64,000 nt of DNA from Agroathelia rolfsii. Lineage: Eukaryota; Basidiomycota; Agaricomycetes; Amylocorticiales; Amylocorticiaceae. Position numbers and translations under genes: made by a program. The stretch spans positions 1,922,001 to 1,986,000 of the forward strand of contig JABRWF010000001.1 in NCBI GenBank assembly GCA_018343915.1. Direction: 5' to 3'. This document shows, piece by piece, positions 1 through 11,905 of this stretch; position 1 is the stretch's first letter, and every line of letters begins with the position of its first letter. The notes beneath the pieces are model-generated. The model was not told the DNA's origin and did not search any database. It worked only from the letters and a program-made list of their open reading frames with translations.

Positions 1-281
1 GAAGAGAGATAGAGAGGTGATGAGAGGAGAGAGGAGAGGAGAGGAGAGGAGAGGAGAGAGACAGAGGAAACAGAGAGACAAAGAGGGAAAAAAAAATAGA
101 GAGAGGAGACGGAGAGGCAGATGGAGACCAAGACGAAGAGGGCGGACCAATGCCTTGTGGCGGACACTCGTAGATGCGCCCTTGCCGCTGCGCCTGCCGG
201 CATCGCTCGGCATCTGTTTTCATCATTGCTGATGACGACCGTAATAAGTCCCATTCTGCATAATTACTATTACTATCATAT
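1..281. repeat. GA-rich low-complexity tract and 3' flank of PHB1
   Basis: Positions 1 to about 125 are almost pure purine: irregular GAGAG/GGAGA units, then A-rich sequence. The remainder to 281 is ordinary AT-rich sequence that probably carries the 3' UTR of the prohibitin gene (minus strand). A reading frame crosses the tract only because purine repeats avoid stop codons; I see no gene in it. Confidence 0.7.
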
Positions 282-1490
282 CTACTTGTTCGTCGGTACG
301 TTCAGCAGCACATTGCCACCCCCGCTTGGGATATATGTTACATTGCCGTTCGCTGACAGCGACTGCACAATTGCCTTGCTTGCCTCAATCTTCCTCAACG
401 CAACAAAGCCCTCGCCGGCCTTGTCCAAAGCCAGCGAAATCGTCTTGGCCGCCTCGGCTTCACCCTCTGCACGGATGACGGCTGCCTGTCGCTCTTGTTC
501 GGCCTGAAAAACATGTGAGATAGGCATGCAAGCATGGCTAAACGCAAGGTCACTGAACCTTTTCGACGATAAACTTGGCTCGTTCAGCATCTTGTTGGGC
601 GATTTGCTTTGCTTCGACGGCCTAGAGAGCAGTCAGGATCCTGTGGATTTTTTTAATCATACGAAACATAAGAGCAGACCTGTGTAAATTCCTGAAATAA
701 AAAGGCAGGGTTAATCAGTAATTCCCGAGCAGAATATGCGGCACTCACTTTGCCGAAAGTCAAGTGTGTAATTGAGACATCTTCAAGCTGGATGTTGAAC
801 TCTCCTGCACGCTGCAGCAAGTCCTCACGTATTCTCGCGGATACCTTTTAAAATATACATTAAGGACCAAGAGTTATCAGTATTAACTCTCCCGGACGTA
901 CCACCTCACGCTGCGTAATCAACTCGGCAGCATCGAATTGCGCAACAATGCTCTTGAGCACTTCGTTTCCAATAGAGGGTAGCACACGCTCATCGTAGTC
1001 CAGACCAAGACTTTGGTAAATTTTGGGAAGATGTTCAATGTCTGGCCGTGAAAGCACACGCAGGGTGAGAGTGACCATTTGCAGGTCCTTTGAGCCGGTC
1101 GTAGTAGAGATGTTCTACACCATTGCGTCAGTCATAACGCAAATTCATCATGAATCGGCCTGACTTACTCTGGGCTTGATGCGGCAGTCATACAGGATGG
1201 CACGCTGGAGCCAGGGAATCAGGAAATGGGTGCCTTCGCCAGTAGCCTGAGATTTTATAAGATTTTATACCCTAGAGCTTGATTAAACATAGCAAACCGA
1301 CTTGATTCTTCACACCAGAGAACCTGTCGAACATGACGGCACGGTAGCCGCCTGGGACATCATAAAGACTGGCTTGTCCAATGGCAAAAGCAATGCCAAG
1401 GGGGACTATGGGATAATATTAGAGAAAGTTTCTTCCTGAATCATTAAAAGACACGCCTGCAAGACGGGTAAGAACATTTGGTAAAGCCAT
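282..1490 (-). CDS. PHB1: Prohibitin-1 (mitochondrial inner-membrane SPFH protein)
   Basis: Subunit of the ring-shaped prohibitin complex of the mitochondrial inner membrane, which scaffolds and regulates m-AAA proteolysis and cristae. The product begins [20 protein letters not shown], the N-terminal hydrophobic anchor, followed by [19 protein letters not shown]. Further exons give the SPFH core ([41 protein letters not shown]) and the C-terminal coiled coil ([20 protein letters not shown]), ending [20 protein letters not shown]. Length is near the usual 270-280 aa. The start at 1490 is chosen because it gives the hydrophobic N-terminus typical of fungal Phb1. To keep frame, intron 1 must run from GC at 1456 to AG at 1406, so it appears to be a GC-AG intron. 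The coiled-coil order and the [12 protein letters not shown] segment favour PHB1 over PHB2. Confidence 0.93.
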
Positions 1491-1617
1491 GGTAGTTGAC
1501 AAGCAATTGCACGAAGAGCTACAGTAGCAATAACTGAAGTAATTCCTTCCGCGTAATGCGCCGGCACACCAAAATTTGGTTCCGGGAAGCAGTAGTCACG
1601 TGACTGTAGGCAGCGAA

Positions 1618-4126
1618 TCATATCAGCAGTAAATCTCCCTTCCGATAATCCTCGCCTGCCTCCATCCTAGCAGAATGGCTCCCGAATTGCATTGCCTTTT
1701 TCTTTCTCCCCGCCGCCTCAACCAAGCCCAGATTCTTTGCCGCTAGTCGCAATAGTAATTTATCTCCGACACCAATCTCCAACCGAGGATCCAGCTTAAC
1801 ATAGACCGGAAGTTGAGCTAAGAAGCGAATCACTGAAAGAGACAGGAATGGATGTCGGGCTTCCTTTCCATGGCAAGATATCTGTATGTCAGGAATATAA
1901 TCAGTATGAAGACGTGCTTGCATTATGCTTTGGCTGGTAAAGCTACTTACACAACGATCATCCCGGCCTAAGTTGCGACTCGGTATGCGATCAATCTCAA
2001 GTTGAAGCTAAAAATTAACAAGGCGTCGATCAGTCCTCTTAGATACTCTTGCACAAAGGTGTAATCAACCTCATCAATTACGGCTTTCCAATCCCCGTGT
2101 TTAAATGCAGTCCGATGCCGCCCGTACCCACCCAACAGTTCGTCCGAACCAAGTCCGTTCAGGAGAACTCGAGCGGGACTGATGTACTTCTCCGGTGGGG
2201 AATCTGGTGTCTTTCTGATAGATCCATGGCCTCTGGCGGCAAAATATAACGCCAGTGCCAAGCTCTATTATGATGTAAGATATGCGATGTCATGAACAAA
2301 GGCATGAATACTCACAAGATCCATAACTGTACGAGAAGGGAGCATCGCTGCCTCGACCTCTGCACGCGCAGCTTGTGATTCCTACGAGAATTTAGATAAC
2401 CGTGGTTTACAGATGATTTGTTTAGCTCACTTCGAAGGGTACATCCACCTCAACCTTCACAAATGTTTTGTGAGCTGGATTTTGGATAGAGATCAGTCAA
2501 TGGTCTTACAAAATTCCATACGCGACCGGGACACAATCGGCGCAGCTCTTCCAACTCTTCCAATCCACCTATGCGATCCGGGACTCTATAGGACGAGGTG
2601 CCGTCGCTTAGTTTCCTATTCAAATCTGGGTGCTTTGCTCTAAATTTTCTTTGCTGCTTAGTGAGATTCTCTAAGTCTGGGGCATTTTTGGCGTCTATTT
2701 TTCGAGGATTCTCAAAAGCAACATTAAGGAGATCTATTGGCTCCGTTAATGGCACGAATCTACACTTCAGTCAGTAAGCGGTAGCCCTGATAAGCAATTA
2801 GCCTACTTATGCGCAAGGTATGTTATGATTGTAGAGTCAATTCCGCCGCTAAATAAGACAGCTACTCTTGCTTCGTTTGCATTAGACCTATCGGACTGAA
2901 GATTGAGTATTGAGGAAGATCCATTACAATGAAAACGTACGAGCGTCTTGGGATGTCTTTAACTTGAAGTTCTACGCTTCTTTCTAGCTGTTTTATCAAA
3001 CCTTGCATAGGTTCCAGGAACGGCGCAGGAATGTCGTCTTCAATGTTATACACTGGCTTATCCATTTCCGGAAGCGCTGGATTTACCGTCGCAGGAATAG
3101 CCTAGTGCGTCTCAGAAGGCAGAATATAGCGAGCCGTGAATCATTATGACTCACGAATTGTCGTGAATCTTCATTGAATCCCCTTGATAGAAAGGTCAGA
3201 CATTCTTCGAAGTCCGTGGAAAGCTAAAGATATTCTTAAAGCAAGGCTGGATATCATGACTGTTAGGACTTACATTCACGCTTTTTGATAGCTTATCCAT
3301 GTCTAAGCAATATATGTGTTCCGTAGACAGTTCGATAAAGTCATAGAGATCACTTTGGCCCTTCGAAACAGATGCAAGTAAAAAGTACATGTGTTGGTCC
3401 GTAGGCTTGTGTATCAGCAGGGACCGCCGTCCAAGTGGATCGCGTGCGAAGAAAACTCTCCGTGAGGCAGCCTAAACATAATCGTCACTTATTAGACCTT
3501 TTTGTTAAAAAAACTGAAAGGGACGTACATTGTAGTAAACAAGCGCATAGGGTCCTTCTATGGAACTAAGAAGTGATGGCAGTTCCAATGGATCGGAGAG
3601 GTCTTGTATCCTTTCAAATAGCTTTATACCATCGTTATCTTGTGGACTAAGCTGGACATCCAAGACTAGCGGTCATTATCTCCCTTTTTGTCAATACAGA
3701 TAGACCGAGACCGACATCAAGTCCTTCGAAAATCTGGAAGCCCAAGCAATATCTCAATTGACCATATTTTGAGACGACAACAAACACACTTCTCCATTCC
3801 AGCAGAGGACGTTGCCGTCACGTATATGAGGCTGCACGATAGGTTGATCGCCTCGTAATCTCAGCTCGGAAGAGAAAAATTCTAATTCCAAAGTAGACTG
3901 GTCTCCCTCAAGATGTACCATGTAAGATTTCTGAGCATCTGGACCTGAATGTAGATACGCGCCAGGTTCAGATATATGAGAACTTGGAGATGAATCATTG
4001 AAACCGGAACGGACCCCTCAATGCGTTGGCTCGCCGTAGTCCATCAGAGAGTGCATTAAAGCATTTGTGATCTCCTATTTGGGAGTCCGGATCACCTTTT
4101 TTAGCAGAGAAGTAGATGCCACACAT
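1618..4126 (-). CDS. Asparagine synthetase domain protein (ASNSD1/YML096W type)
   Basis: Two-domain protein: an N-terminal class II glutamine amidotransferase and a C-terminal asparagine-synthase-like ATP-pyrophosphatase domain. The start at 4126 puts Cys at position 2 (MCGIYFSAKKGD), the processed catalytic nucleophile of this glutaminase class; upstream in-frame codons are therefore ignored. Downstream exons contain VPLTEPIDLLNVAFENPRK, ISPARVLLNGLGSDELLGGY and, near the end, CHGKEARHPFL followed by GVGDKLLLRLAAKNLGLVEA. These are diagnostic of the ASNSD1/YML096W branch rather than of true Asn1/Asn2. Whether this branch makes asparagine is not settled from sequence, so I name it by domain. 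At least ten short introns interrupt it. It ends 128 bp upstream of the PHB1 start on the same strand. Confidence 0.88.
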
Positions 4127-4419
4127 GAGGTGTACTAATGCTGCAATGGGTGGGCTCTCAACTTGAATGTGATTGTTGTTGCTGAAAAGTCCAAGCAGCA
4201 ATGAATGAAGTTGGCTCGGCCGAGGCCCGGGTTCATAAATGTTCGTAAGTCCGGCTCAAGTCTAAGCCCACTGGCACTTTGTTACAATCATTTGTCATGC
4301 GCCAAGATTAATATCATTTGGGTAACCCACTCAAAAATTTACGATACAATAATTGGCAGCATATATGTTATACGCAAGCTACGACAAAATGAAAAAACAA
4401 GGTAGATTTCAAATCACGT

Positions 4420-7400
4420 TCAAATAGTGATACTTCCAAATAGTCGTCGATCGCGGCTGCTAGCGCCAACGACGATACCCGTGGTGCCTCGGATAACCTC
4501 CCAGGCGGAGGTGGTAACATCCCAGTAGGAGAACGCATACCGAGACAGATCAAAAGTGACCGTCTACATGTATTCAGCATGGGGTTGGTTCACGGGGGCT
4601 AGTGAAATGTACACATACCTGAGATTCTCCGGGTTCCAAATATACACTGTCGAAACCCCTCAGGACGTAGGGTGGCTCACCAGAGGATTCTGGGAACGCG
4701 AGGTAGAGTTGGGGAGCCTATGTCATGTGGTTAAAATAGTTTTGGAAATACTGGTGATGTTGTATTTACCTCTCCACCAGCGACAGTTCCATTGTTCTTG
4801 AGAGTGAAGCTGACCGTTACCGCAGTAGAGTGAAGTCTAACCTTTCTTCAGCACGTATAATAATACAGAACAATATTTTCCATGACTGACGATGGGTCTA
4901 ATGAGCTTCCTGGGCCAGTAGGAGGAGCAGTCGTGGGGACTGATCCCGACACAACCAGGTCCGAGAAATCAAAGGTCGTGTAACTGTCATAATATTGGTG
5001 CGATAAGTACGAGATGCATGCATAGTGTAAATCTACGGTCATCCTCTTACCTCAATCCGAAGCCAAACTCATAGCGAGGCTCAATTCCAGCCTAACGTAC
5101 AAGTCAGACCAGGATTGAAATCGATATGGAAATAACTCACCGCGTCGAAATGCCTATAATCAATGAACAAGCCTTCAGTGTAGTTGATTTGGACGGGTGT
5201 CAGAGAAATGACTGTGTAATCGACTTGGGCGGCGTAATCCGTGATACTCTTGCCAATAGTGTATGGAAGTTTGCCGCTATACAGAAATTAGTAACGGATA
5301 ACATATATCAGCTAAGCCGAGGGTTAAAGCATGTACCTTGGGTTCCAAGCACCATACAAGACATCGGTGAGACCATTTCCTATGAAGTGTAAATCATTCA
5401 AGCCGTGATATTCCTCAATGGAGGAATACATACCAGCTTCTTGACCAGGAAGGCCACTCCAAACCTGAGCATAATCTGAGTTCGTCTCTCTCTTTAAGAA
5501 ATAAAGAAGTTACACACTAGACCGGTAACTATTTTATGCATTGTTAGAAAGAAAGCCATATGACACGTCTTTACTGAAGCATACCATTGGGGTTCTCAAT
5601 CCAGTTTTCAACGACCAAGGGTCCGACAGTGTTCACGACAACGATCGTATTGTTATTGACACTAGCCACTGCTTCAACGAGGGCATCCTATAGAAATTCA
5701 TTCAGTTTAATGGCGCTATGGACAGGGCCATCTTCTCATTACCCCACTGTGCCAAGCATATAGATCGTTGCGATCACCCTACAGGCCGTAAGTTGATTGT
5801 ATGATGTAGATGTGCAATCTCAGAGTACTAACCAAATTGCCCTCCACGTCATATGAATATTCACCTGGAGACAAGAATGCTTATGAGTAATTGAATTATA
5901 GCCGCAAAGTATCAACAAGTTACCTGAGTCTGCCGTGAGGAAGACAAAAGCAACACTTTTCCCAGCAGCGGCGGTCTGAGCCGCTGTGAGATCCGTATCG
6001 CTTGTGGAGTTTGTGACAACAGTGCCATCGAGAGCAGAGCGATTAGTAATGGCGTCAAGGGGCTAGACATTCATTAGTTTCTTGCTATTTAAACTTCAGC
6101 ATCAGGCTCACAGCAATCAAATAAGGATAATTAGCAGTCCTGATGCAAGAGTTTAGTCAAAAACTAAAAAAGGATATGCGAAACTCTGAGCACTTACCCG
6201 CTTCCCCATCCCATTCCAAGGACTCCGGTATCACAGTTCCGGTCCGTGCAACTATTCAAATCGTGAGATGCATATTACAGACATTCGAGAGTACGACATA
6301 CGCATTAGGGCCATCAGGATTCGAAGCAGCACCACTACCAATGATAGCAATTGTCTCTGGCTTTTTCAGGGGCAGGGCATTATTTGTATTCTTCAGCAGA
6401 ACGGTGGATGCAGCATCCATTTGTCGGATAAGGCTATATTGGGCACTAAGCATTAAGAACGCCGAGTAATTGAAGGTCTCCTTACATGGAATGGTTGCCC
6501 TGTACGTTCACGTGCTGGTTGTATGAGCTACTGGCATCCTGAGAATCAAAATTCACAGCAGGATATCCTTCATCTGAAAGGCGGATTGATATATTTAGAG
6601 TTCAACATCACGCGATAGAGCAGCGTTCCGTACCTTGTCCAAGGAAATACCAGGCGCCCAAAATTCTTCGGGCCATGTCCTATATAAAACATAATTATAT
6701 TTACTCGACATCGAACTGTTTGAGATATGTTCACTTACATCTATACGAGACATAGGAACAAGGCCTGCTTCCACTGCAAGGATAAGCGCATCACCGAAAG
6801 TACTGGATCGCTGTGATTAATAGATTTTATGTCGCTTCAAGTTGAATTGTGAACGTACCTTGTCACTTGTCCGGCAATAAGTCCACCTAATAACATATTA
6901 ATATCAATGTGAATACTCAAAAATCAAGTAAGCAAAACTTGCCAGGCATGCTCATCTAAAAAAAATCGTTAGTTAGGTCCGATACTGTACCACATAATGA
7001 CTTACATCAAGTCCAGAGTTCGGCGCCAGCGTGGAATGGAATGCAAACCAATCTTTTATACTGCTTAGAAATCGAATGCGAAAGTAAGCATCAATAACTA
7101 TCGCTCACCGGACATAACATCTAGAGCATCAGCATATCTATATAAGTAATCAATAACTTCAGACAGGATGAGTCACGTACATCCTTGGAAGCCTAGCTCT
7201 GTTTTGAGCAGGCCATTCAGCGTATCATTGTTCTCGCACGCATATGCGCCATTCACTAGGGATTGTTACAGATTCTCAGACCAGCTATATGTAAAGCCGC
7301 GCTATGAAATTTACCTTGATCTGTTATATATGTTAGAATACTTCAGTGTATAATCTATGCTGCGAATAACTTACTGTAACTGCACATCACTGCGGCCACG

Positions 7401-8693
7401 TTAGCCTGCACACTCCTCAAGAACTGCATTGATCGTCCTCAGCAAGCTAGCCAAATTGATTTTTAAGTTTGGATTGCTCACGGGGTGCAAGTAGACCTCG
7501 TGCTGCGTGCTAAAGACATCATAAGTTGGTAAAACATCTTCATTACCACGCATATACGCACCGATTATCAACATTCGAGGACTCATACATACGGGAGTGC
7601 TCTTGTTCGCTTCAAACATCCCATGAGCTCTGAAATGCGCAAAGTAAAGCATAAAGAAAGGCCTACTAGTTAATGAAATGCTTAGCGGTGGCCTGAACGC
7701 CATTTGCCTGAACACCCGTGATGGTCTCGTACGAAAGCTCCCCTTGTAAATAAGGATCGCCACCGAAAGCCTCCCAGTTGCGTCCTGCAGCAGGTGCGCG
7801 CATCATGTTCCTGATAAAATATCGTGACTTAGTCTGGATCCATCCATGCAAGCATCAGTCACGATCCAGGGGCCTACATCATAGGACCAAGCTGCACGTT
7901 CACCCCCTATGTTCAAATGCGTGTACATGTGAGTATTACTCTAACAAAGACTTTTGTGATGCTGTACCTTGCCACGAAACTCGGCGCCCATGGCCAAACC
8001 TCGCTGATAGACCATGGACCTGTTGAAGGTCGCGGCAGCATTGATTCCACTGTCACATGAAGGCAAGAGTCAGATGCTCATTTCGAAATAAAATTAAAAC
8101 ATGACGTACGCAGGGAAAGCGGAATTGAGATCAACATTACGGACACCAAGTGCGCTGTCTGTGTACACAATTTTTAAATCTGACACACTTCCTTACCGTA
8201 GCGACGCCAAAGAAGCTGACCTTCCAAGCACAAGCCAGGAAATCCGATGCTCGGAATCGAAGAAGTACTACCCGTGCAGTTTCCTAGGACAAGCGGAACG
8301 AGGGTTTAGATGACTGGCCTGACAGTGCAATAACATATTTACGAACCAGCAAAGTTTCCAAGCCCTAGTAAATGATTCATAAGTATGTGTTAATCGTAGA
8401 CATACATTTAGATGATACATACCAGTCGCCAAATACACTTTCTCGCTCAATGTCAAGTTGCTCACGGTCGTGTTCGCCTGCGTACCGGTGCATCTTCAGC
8501 CATGGATTAAGCATACTAAACCACCCTACTACTAACCTTTGCAAGCGCTGCATTCCAGACTGCGTTGTTAACTGTCAAACAAACAGGGTAAATACCGAGG
8601 CATAGATCTACTGGTAAGTAATCACCCACGCTGTGCAGAGACAAGCTCGGCCCCAAGGCCAGCAAGCGCCAGTGAACTCAAGAGCAGCTTCAT
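4420..8693 (-). CDS. Secreted GH3 beta-glucosidase, no CBM
   Basis: Glycoside hydrolase family 3 enzyme, predicted to cleave beta-linked glucose from cellobiose and related oligosaccharides outside the cell. The start at 8693 gives a clear signal peptide ([20 protein letters not shown]). Exons then encode [23 protein letters not shown], the substrate-site block [19 protein letters not shown] with [10 protein letters not shown], and a spliced YVMSDW whose Asp is the GH3 catalytic nucleophile, followed by GLDMSMPG. The C-terminal part has YEFGFGL and ends in the fibronectin-III-like [19 protein letters not shown]. More than 20 introns of about 55 nt cut the gene into very small exons, so exact borders are approximate. 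The sequence after SDW (FAFHST) differs from the commoner QATH-type block in the second GH3 gene of this window, so the two are not a recent duplication. Confidence 0.92.
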
Positions 8694-9177
8694 AGGTAGC
8701 AATCCCGAGAAGAAAAAAGGGAACCGATGAATGCCGCTTGCAAGCCAGAGAGAAGAGCATCTTATATAGTATCGCTCAAACCTCGGGTGTTTGAGTTGAG
8801 GCAGCCTGGTATGGTTAAACCGGCGGCAGTTTGCTAACAGACGAGTGAATGATTATCACATTATTGGTATGGTTGAAGCGGTCATAAGACATCAGAAAAT
8901 CCTTACAGCATCTTCCAGCAGGGCATCTCATCTAAGCATGGCCAGATTGGATGCGCACAGCATACAAATATGCAGGCGCTTCTACCGCAATGCCCACATG
9001 GCTCGCTTCGCAGTGACGTCATAAATAAATAGCGAGACACAAAGAATCGGCCTATTACAGCAAACGGGCAGTCTATTAAAATATTCATTTGCTTTATAAC
9101 TACATGCAAATTGTACAAAGGAAAATGCAGCCGCGCTACTTCGATTCGTTTTCTTTTCTTTCGACCATGTCGTAGGC
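8694..9177. other. Intergenic: GH3 promoter and 6PGD 3' flank
   Basis: Holds the upstream region of the GH3 gene and the 3' flank of the 6-phosphogluconate dehydrogenase gene, both on the minus strand. Apart from the TATA-like box near 8761 I see no gene; short open frames in 8903-9277 overlap the 6PGD terminus and lack protein-like composition. Confidence 0.6.
8761..8770 (-). promoter_or_regulatory. TATA-like box of the GH3 beta-glucosidase
   Basis: On the minus strand the sequence reads ACTATATAAG, about 70 bp upstream of the ATG at 8693. That is a plausible TATA position for a strongly regulated secreted hydrolase with a short 5' leader. Confidence 0.45.
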
Positions 9178-11098
9178 TTATGCGATGTAGGTTGATGCAG
9201 AAACATTGCCGCCACGACCCGTCCAGTTGATGTCTAGGAGAGAAAGGGTGCATAAGCAATATTCTTCGGAGTAGCACAAAAAAAACTTACGAATATCTTC
9301 ACCAGCCTTAAAGCGCTCGTTCTCCTTGCCAGGCAAGACACGGAATGTGTGAGCACCGAAGTAGTCACGCTGAGCCTGGAGCAAGTTAGCGGGGACAATC
9401 TCAGAGCGGTAGCCATCGAAGAACGCGAGGGCAGTGCTGAAGGCAGGGGTTGGGATGCCCCAGAGAACGGCCTGAGCGACGATGCGCCTCCAGCCGGGTT
9501 GAGCATTATGCATCGCTAATAGAATAGCGTGTCAGAGGGGAGAGCTTACTTGATCCGCTAGTACGCACCTTTGTTGAAGAAGTCGTCAAAGAGAAGGGAC
9601 TCAAGCTTGGGGTTCTTGTTGTAGGCCGAGGTGATGTCCTTCAAGAAAACACTCTGATAACACACGGAATTAATATTCTCGCTTCGCTGACAGCAATAAC
9701 AGGTGATAAACCTTGATGATGCATCCACCTCGCCACATGCTAGCAATACCGGCATAGTTCAAGTTCCAGTTCAGCTAGACTCGGTATTAGTAGAAGATTC
9801 TTTCGAGGTACAGAAAACACGAACATCCTGAGCGGTCTGGCGCATGAGCATGAAACCCTGAGTATAGGAAATAATCTTCGAGGCATACAGAGCCTGCTCG
9901 AGGTCATCAATGAACTGTTGTTTGTCTCCCTTGAAAGCCTCCTTTTGAGGGCCAGCAAGGATCTTGCTAGCACGGGTACGCTCCTCCTTGATGGCAGACA
10001 AACAACGCGCAAATACAGCCTCACCGATCAAAGTAACTACATAATGACCTTTTGTTAGATCTGAATATGACCATTTCATGGCAACACTTACCAGGGGAGC
10101 CTGCATCAAGGGCAGCAATGGCTGTCCACTTGCCAGTGCCCTTCTGGCCAGCCTTGTCCAAGATTTTTGCCAAGGCAGGTTCGCCATCTTGATCCTTGTA
10201 CTTCAAGATGTTTGCGGTAATATCGATGAGGAAGGAGTCAAGGACACCCTTGTTCCACTTGAGGAAGATGTCAGCGATCTCATCCTCATCGAGGCCAAGG
10301 CCACGTTTGAGGATATCGTATGCCTCAGCGATCAGCTGCATATCACCGTACTCGATGCCGTTGTGAACCATCTTGACATAATGACCAGAGCCAGTTTCAC
10401 CGACCCAGTCACAGCAAGGTTCACCGTAGGCCTGAGCAGCGGTAGCCTGGAAGATCTCCTTGATGTGCGGCCATGCAGCAGTAGAGCCACCAGGCATGAG
10501 CGAGGGACCATAGCGGGCACCCTCTTCACCGCCAGAGACACCAGAGCCGACAAAGAGGAGACCCTTAGCCTCAAGCTCCTGGGTGCGACGGATAGAATCA
10601 GGGTAGTGCGAGTTACCGCCATCGATGATGATGTCACCCTTCTCAAGGTAAGGCTCAAGCTGCTTGATGAAGTCATCAACAGCGGGTCCAGCTTTTACCA
10701 GGAGGATGATCTTGCGAGGACGCTTCAACTTGGCAACAAGCTCCTGGACGGAGTGTGCGCCTTGGATCTTGGTGCCTAAGATTATGCTACGTTAAATCGG
10801 CCGAAGTCGCGGTGAAGAGATCGCGTACCCTTGGCTTCGTTGGCCAGGAAGTGGTCAACCTTGCTGGTCGTTCGGTTGTAGGCTACAACAGTGAAGCCTT
10901 TGTCGTTCATGTTCAAAATCAAGTTTTGACCCTATCATGGGCTATCTTAGACTGCCGCTTGTTCTTGGATCAGAGCGATCTGCGCCTTACCATGACGGCC
11001 AAGCCAATGAGACCGATATCACCACTGAAGTCATAGGCATGTTGGTCGCAAGTATCGATAACGATGAGAAAAAAAGACACTCACGTAGGCTCAGACAT
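9178..11098 (-). CDS. GND1: 6-phosphogluconate dehydrogenase, decarboxylating
   Basis: Third enzyme of the oxidative pentose-phosphate pathway: 6-phosphogluconate + NADP+ to ribulose-5-phosphate + CO2 + NADPH, in the cytosol. The first exon encodes only MSEPT and splices to [12 protein letters not shown], the Rossmann NADP-binding loop; this tiny first exon fixes the start at 11098. The central exon has [33 protein letters not shown] and the catalytic segment [20 protein letters not shown]. Later exons give [19 protein letters not shown] and the conserved C-terminus [16 protein letters not shown]. All key active-site residues (Lys in [10 protein letters not shown], the SGGEEGA loop) are present and length is near the usual 490 aa. 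It diverges from the PH/OSBP gene across 807 bp. Confidence 0.96.
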
Positions 11099-11905
11099 GT
11101 TGTGTTGAAAGTGGATTGGAGATGGTGGTTGGGGAGAGAGAAGAGATGCGATGCGATTTCTTGGGCTTACGATTACACTTATGCCGCTGGCCGGGCCCCT
11201 CGTCCGAGGTCTCTTATTCTCCGGTTGGGATTTCAGCCCGCTGGTTCCGCATAAACCATCCAGACTCTTCGCACACTGCATTTATCAGTCAGATGTGAAC
11301 ATTTTCAGACGTAGACGCTGATCGATGCTGATCAGTGTTCTCAGCCAAAATTACGCCCAATCAGGGGCTTTCTTATGCTATGCCAGACGTGCCAGATGGG
11401 CGCGATATGGCCCAGGCAGATTTCCAGTACCAGATAATGTCATAATGAATGAGGCAGCTCGGAAAACCCCAATGGGTTAACGACCAATCTGACGTCAGCA
11501 TTCGGTCGCGACGGGATTTGGATTATCAGGTTATCCCTCCCATCTGCAGTGACTCAGCAACCAGCCTCTCATAGCTCAGCTACTGACGGGATTGTGAATA
11601 TGTACATGTCAAGGCATACCTTCTCGGCCCTGGCAGTGGGGACTGCACAACGGGCTATGCGAGCCCGTCCGCTCCGGCTACCCCAGCGGCACATCCGGCC
11701 CGGTAGTGTGCGTCACGCAAGGGCCGCAAATGTCCAATGTCACACTATGTCAAGATATGTGTTACTATCCAGCATTGAAGCTTCTCAGATCAAGTGTTGC
11801 ATTGCGGCATCCAAGGCACACTTCAAGTTATAGGCACACGGATTCGAGCTACTCTTTAGTATCAGTAGCAACTTCGGATATCAAGGTCACTACGGGGCAG
11901 GAACA
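11099..11905. other. Divergent promoter region, 6PGD and OSBP genes
   Basis: 807 bp between two divergently transcribed genes. It contains a CCAAT box beside a palindromic CRE (separate entry). Small open frames within it lack coding character and homology I can recognise. Confidence 0.6.
11484..11497. promoter_or_regulatory. CCAAT box with adjacent CRE palindrome
   Basis: CCAAT (11484-11488) is followed after one base by TGACGTCA (11490-11497), the perfect bZIP/CREB half-site palindrome. The pair lies about 390 bp upstream of the 6PGD start and about 410 bp upstream of the OSBP start. CCAAT next to bZIP sites is the kind of element used by the fungal HAP/CBC complex with a bZIP partner; which of the two genes it serves is unknown. 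Confidence 0.4.

Noticed and set aside
1..232. A 71-codon frame in the GA tract
   Set aside because: Pure Arg/Glu/Gly from purine repeats; not a protein.
10078..10779. A 233-codon plus-strand frame
   Set aside because: Antisense to the well-supported 6PGD exon at 10021-10728; it is a shadow of that gene's codon bias.
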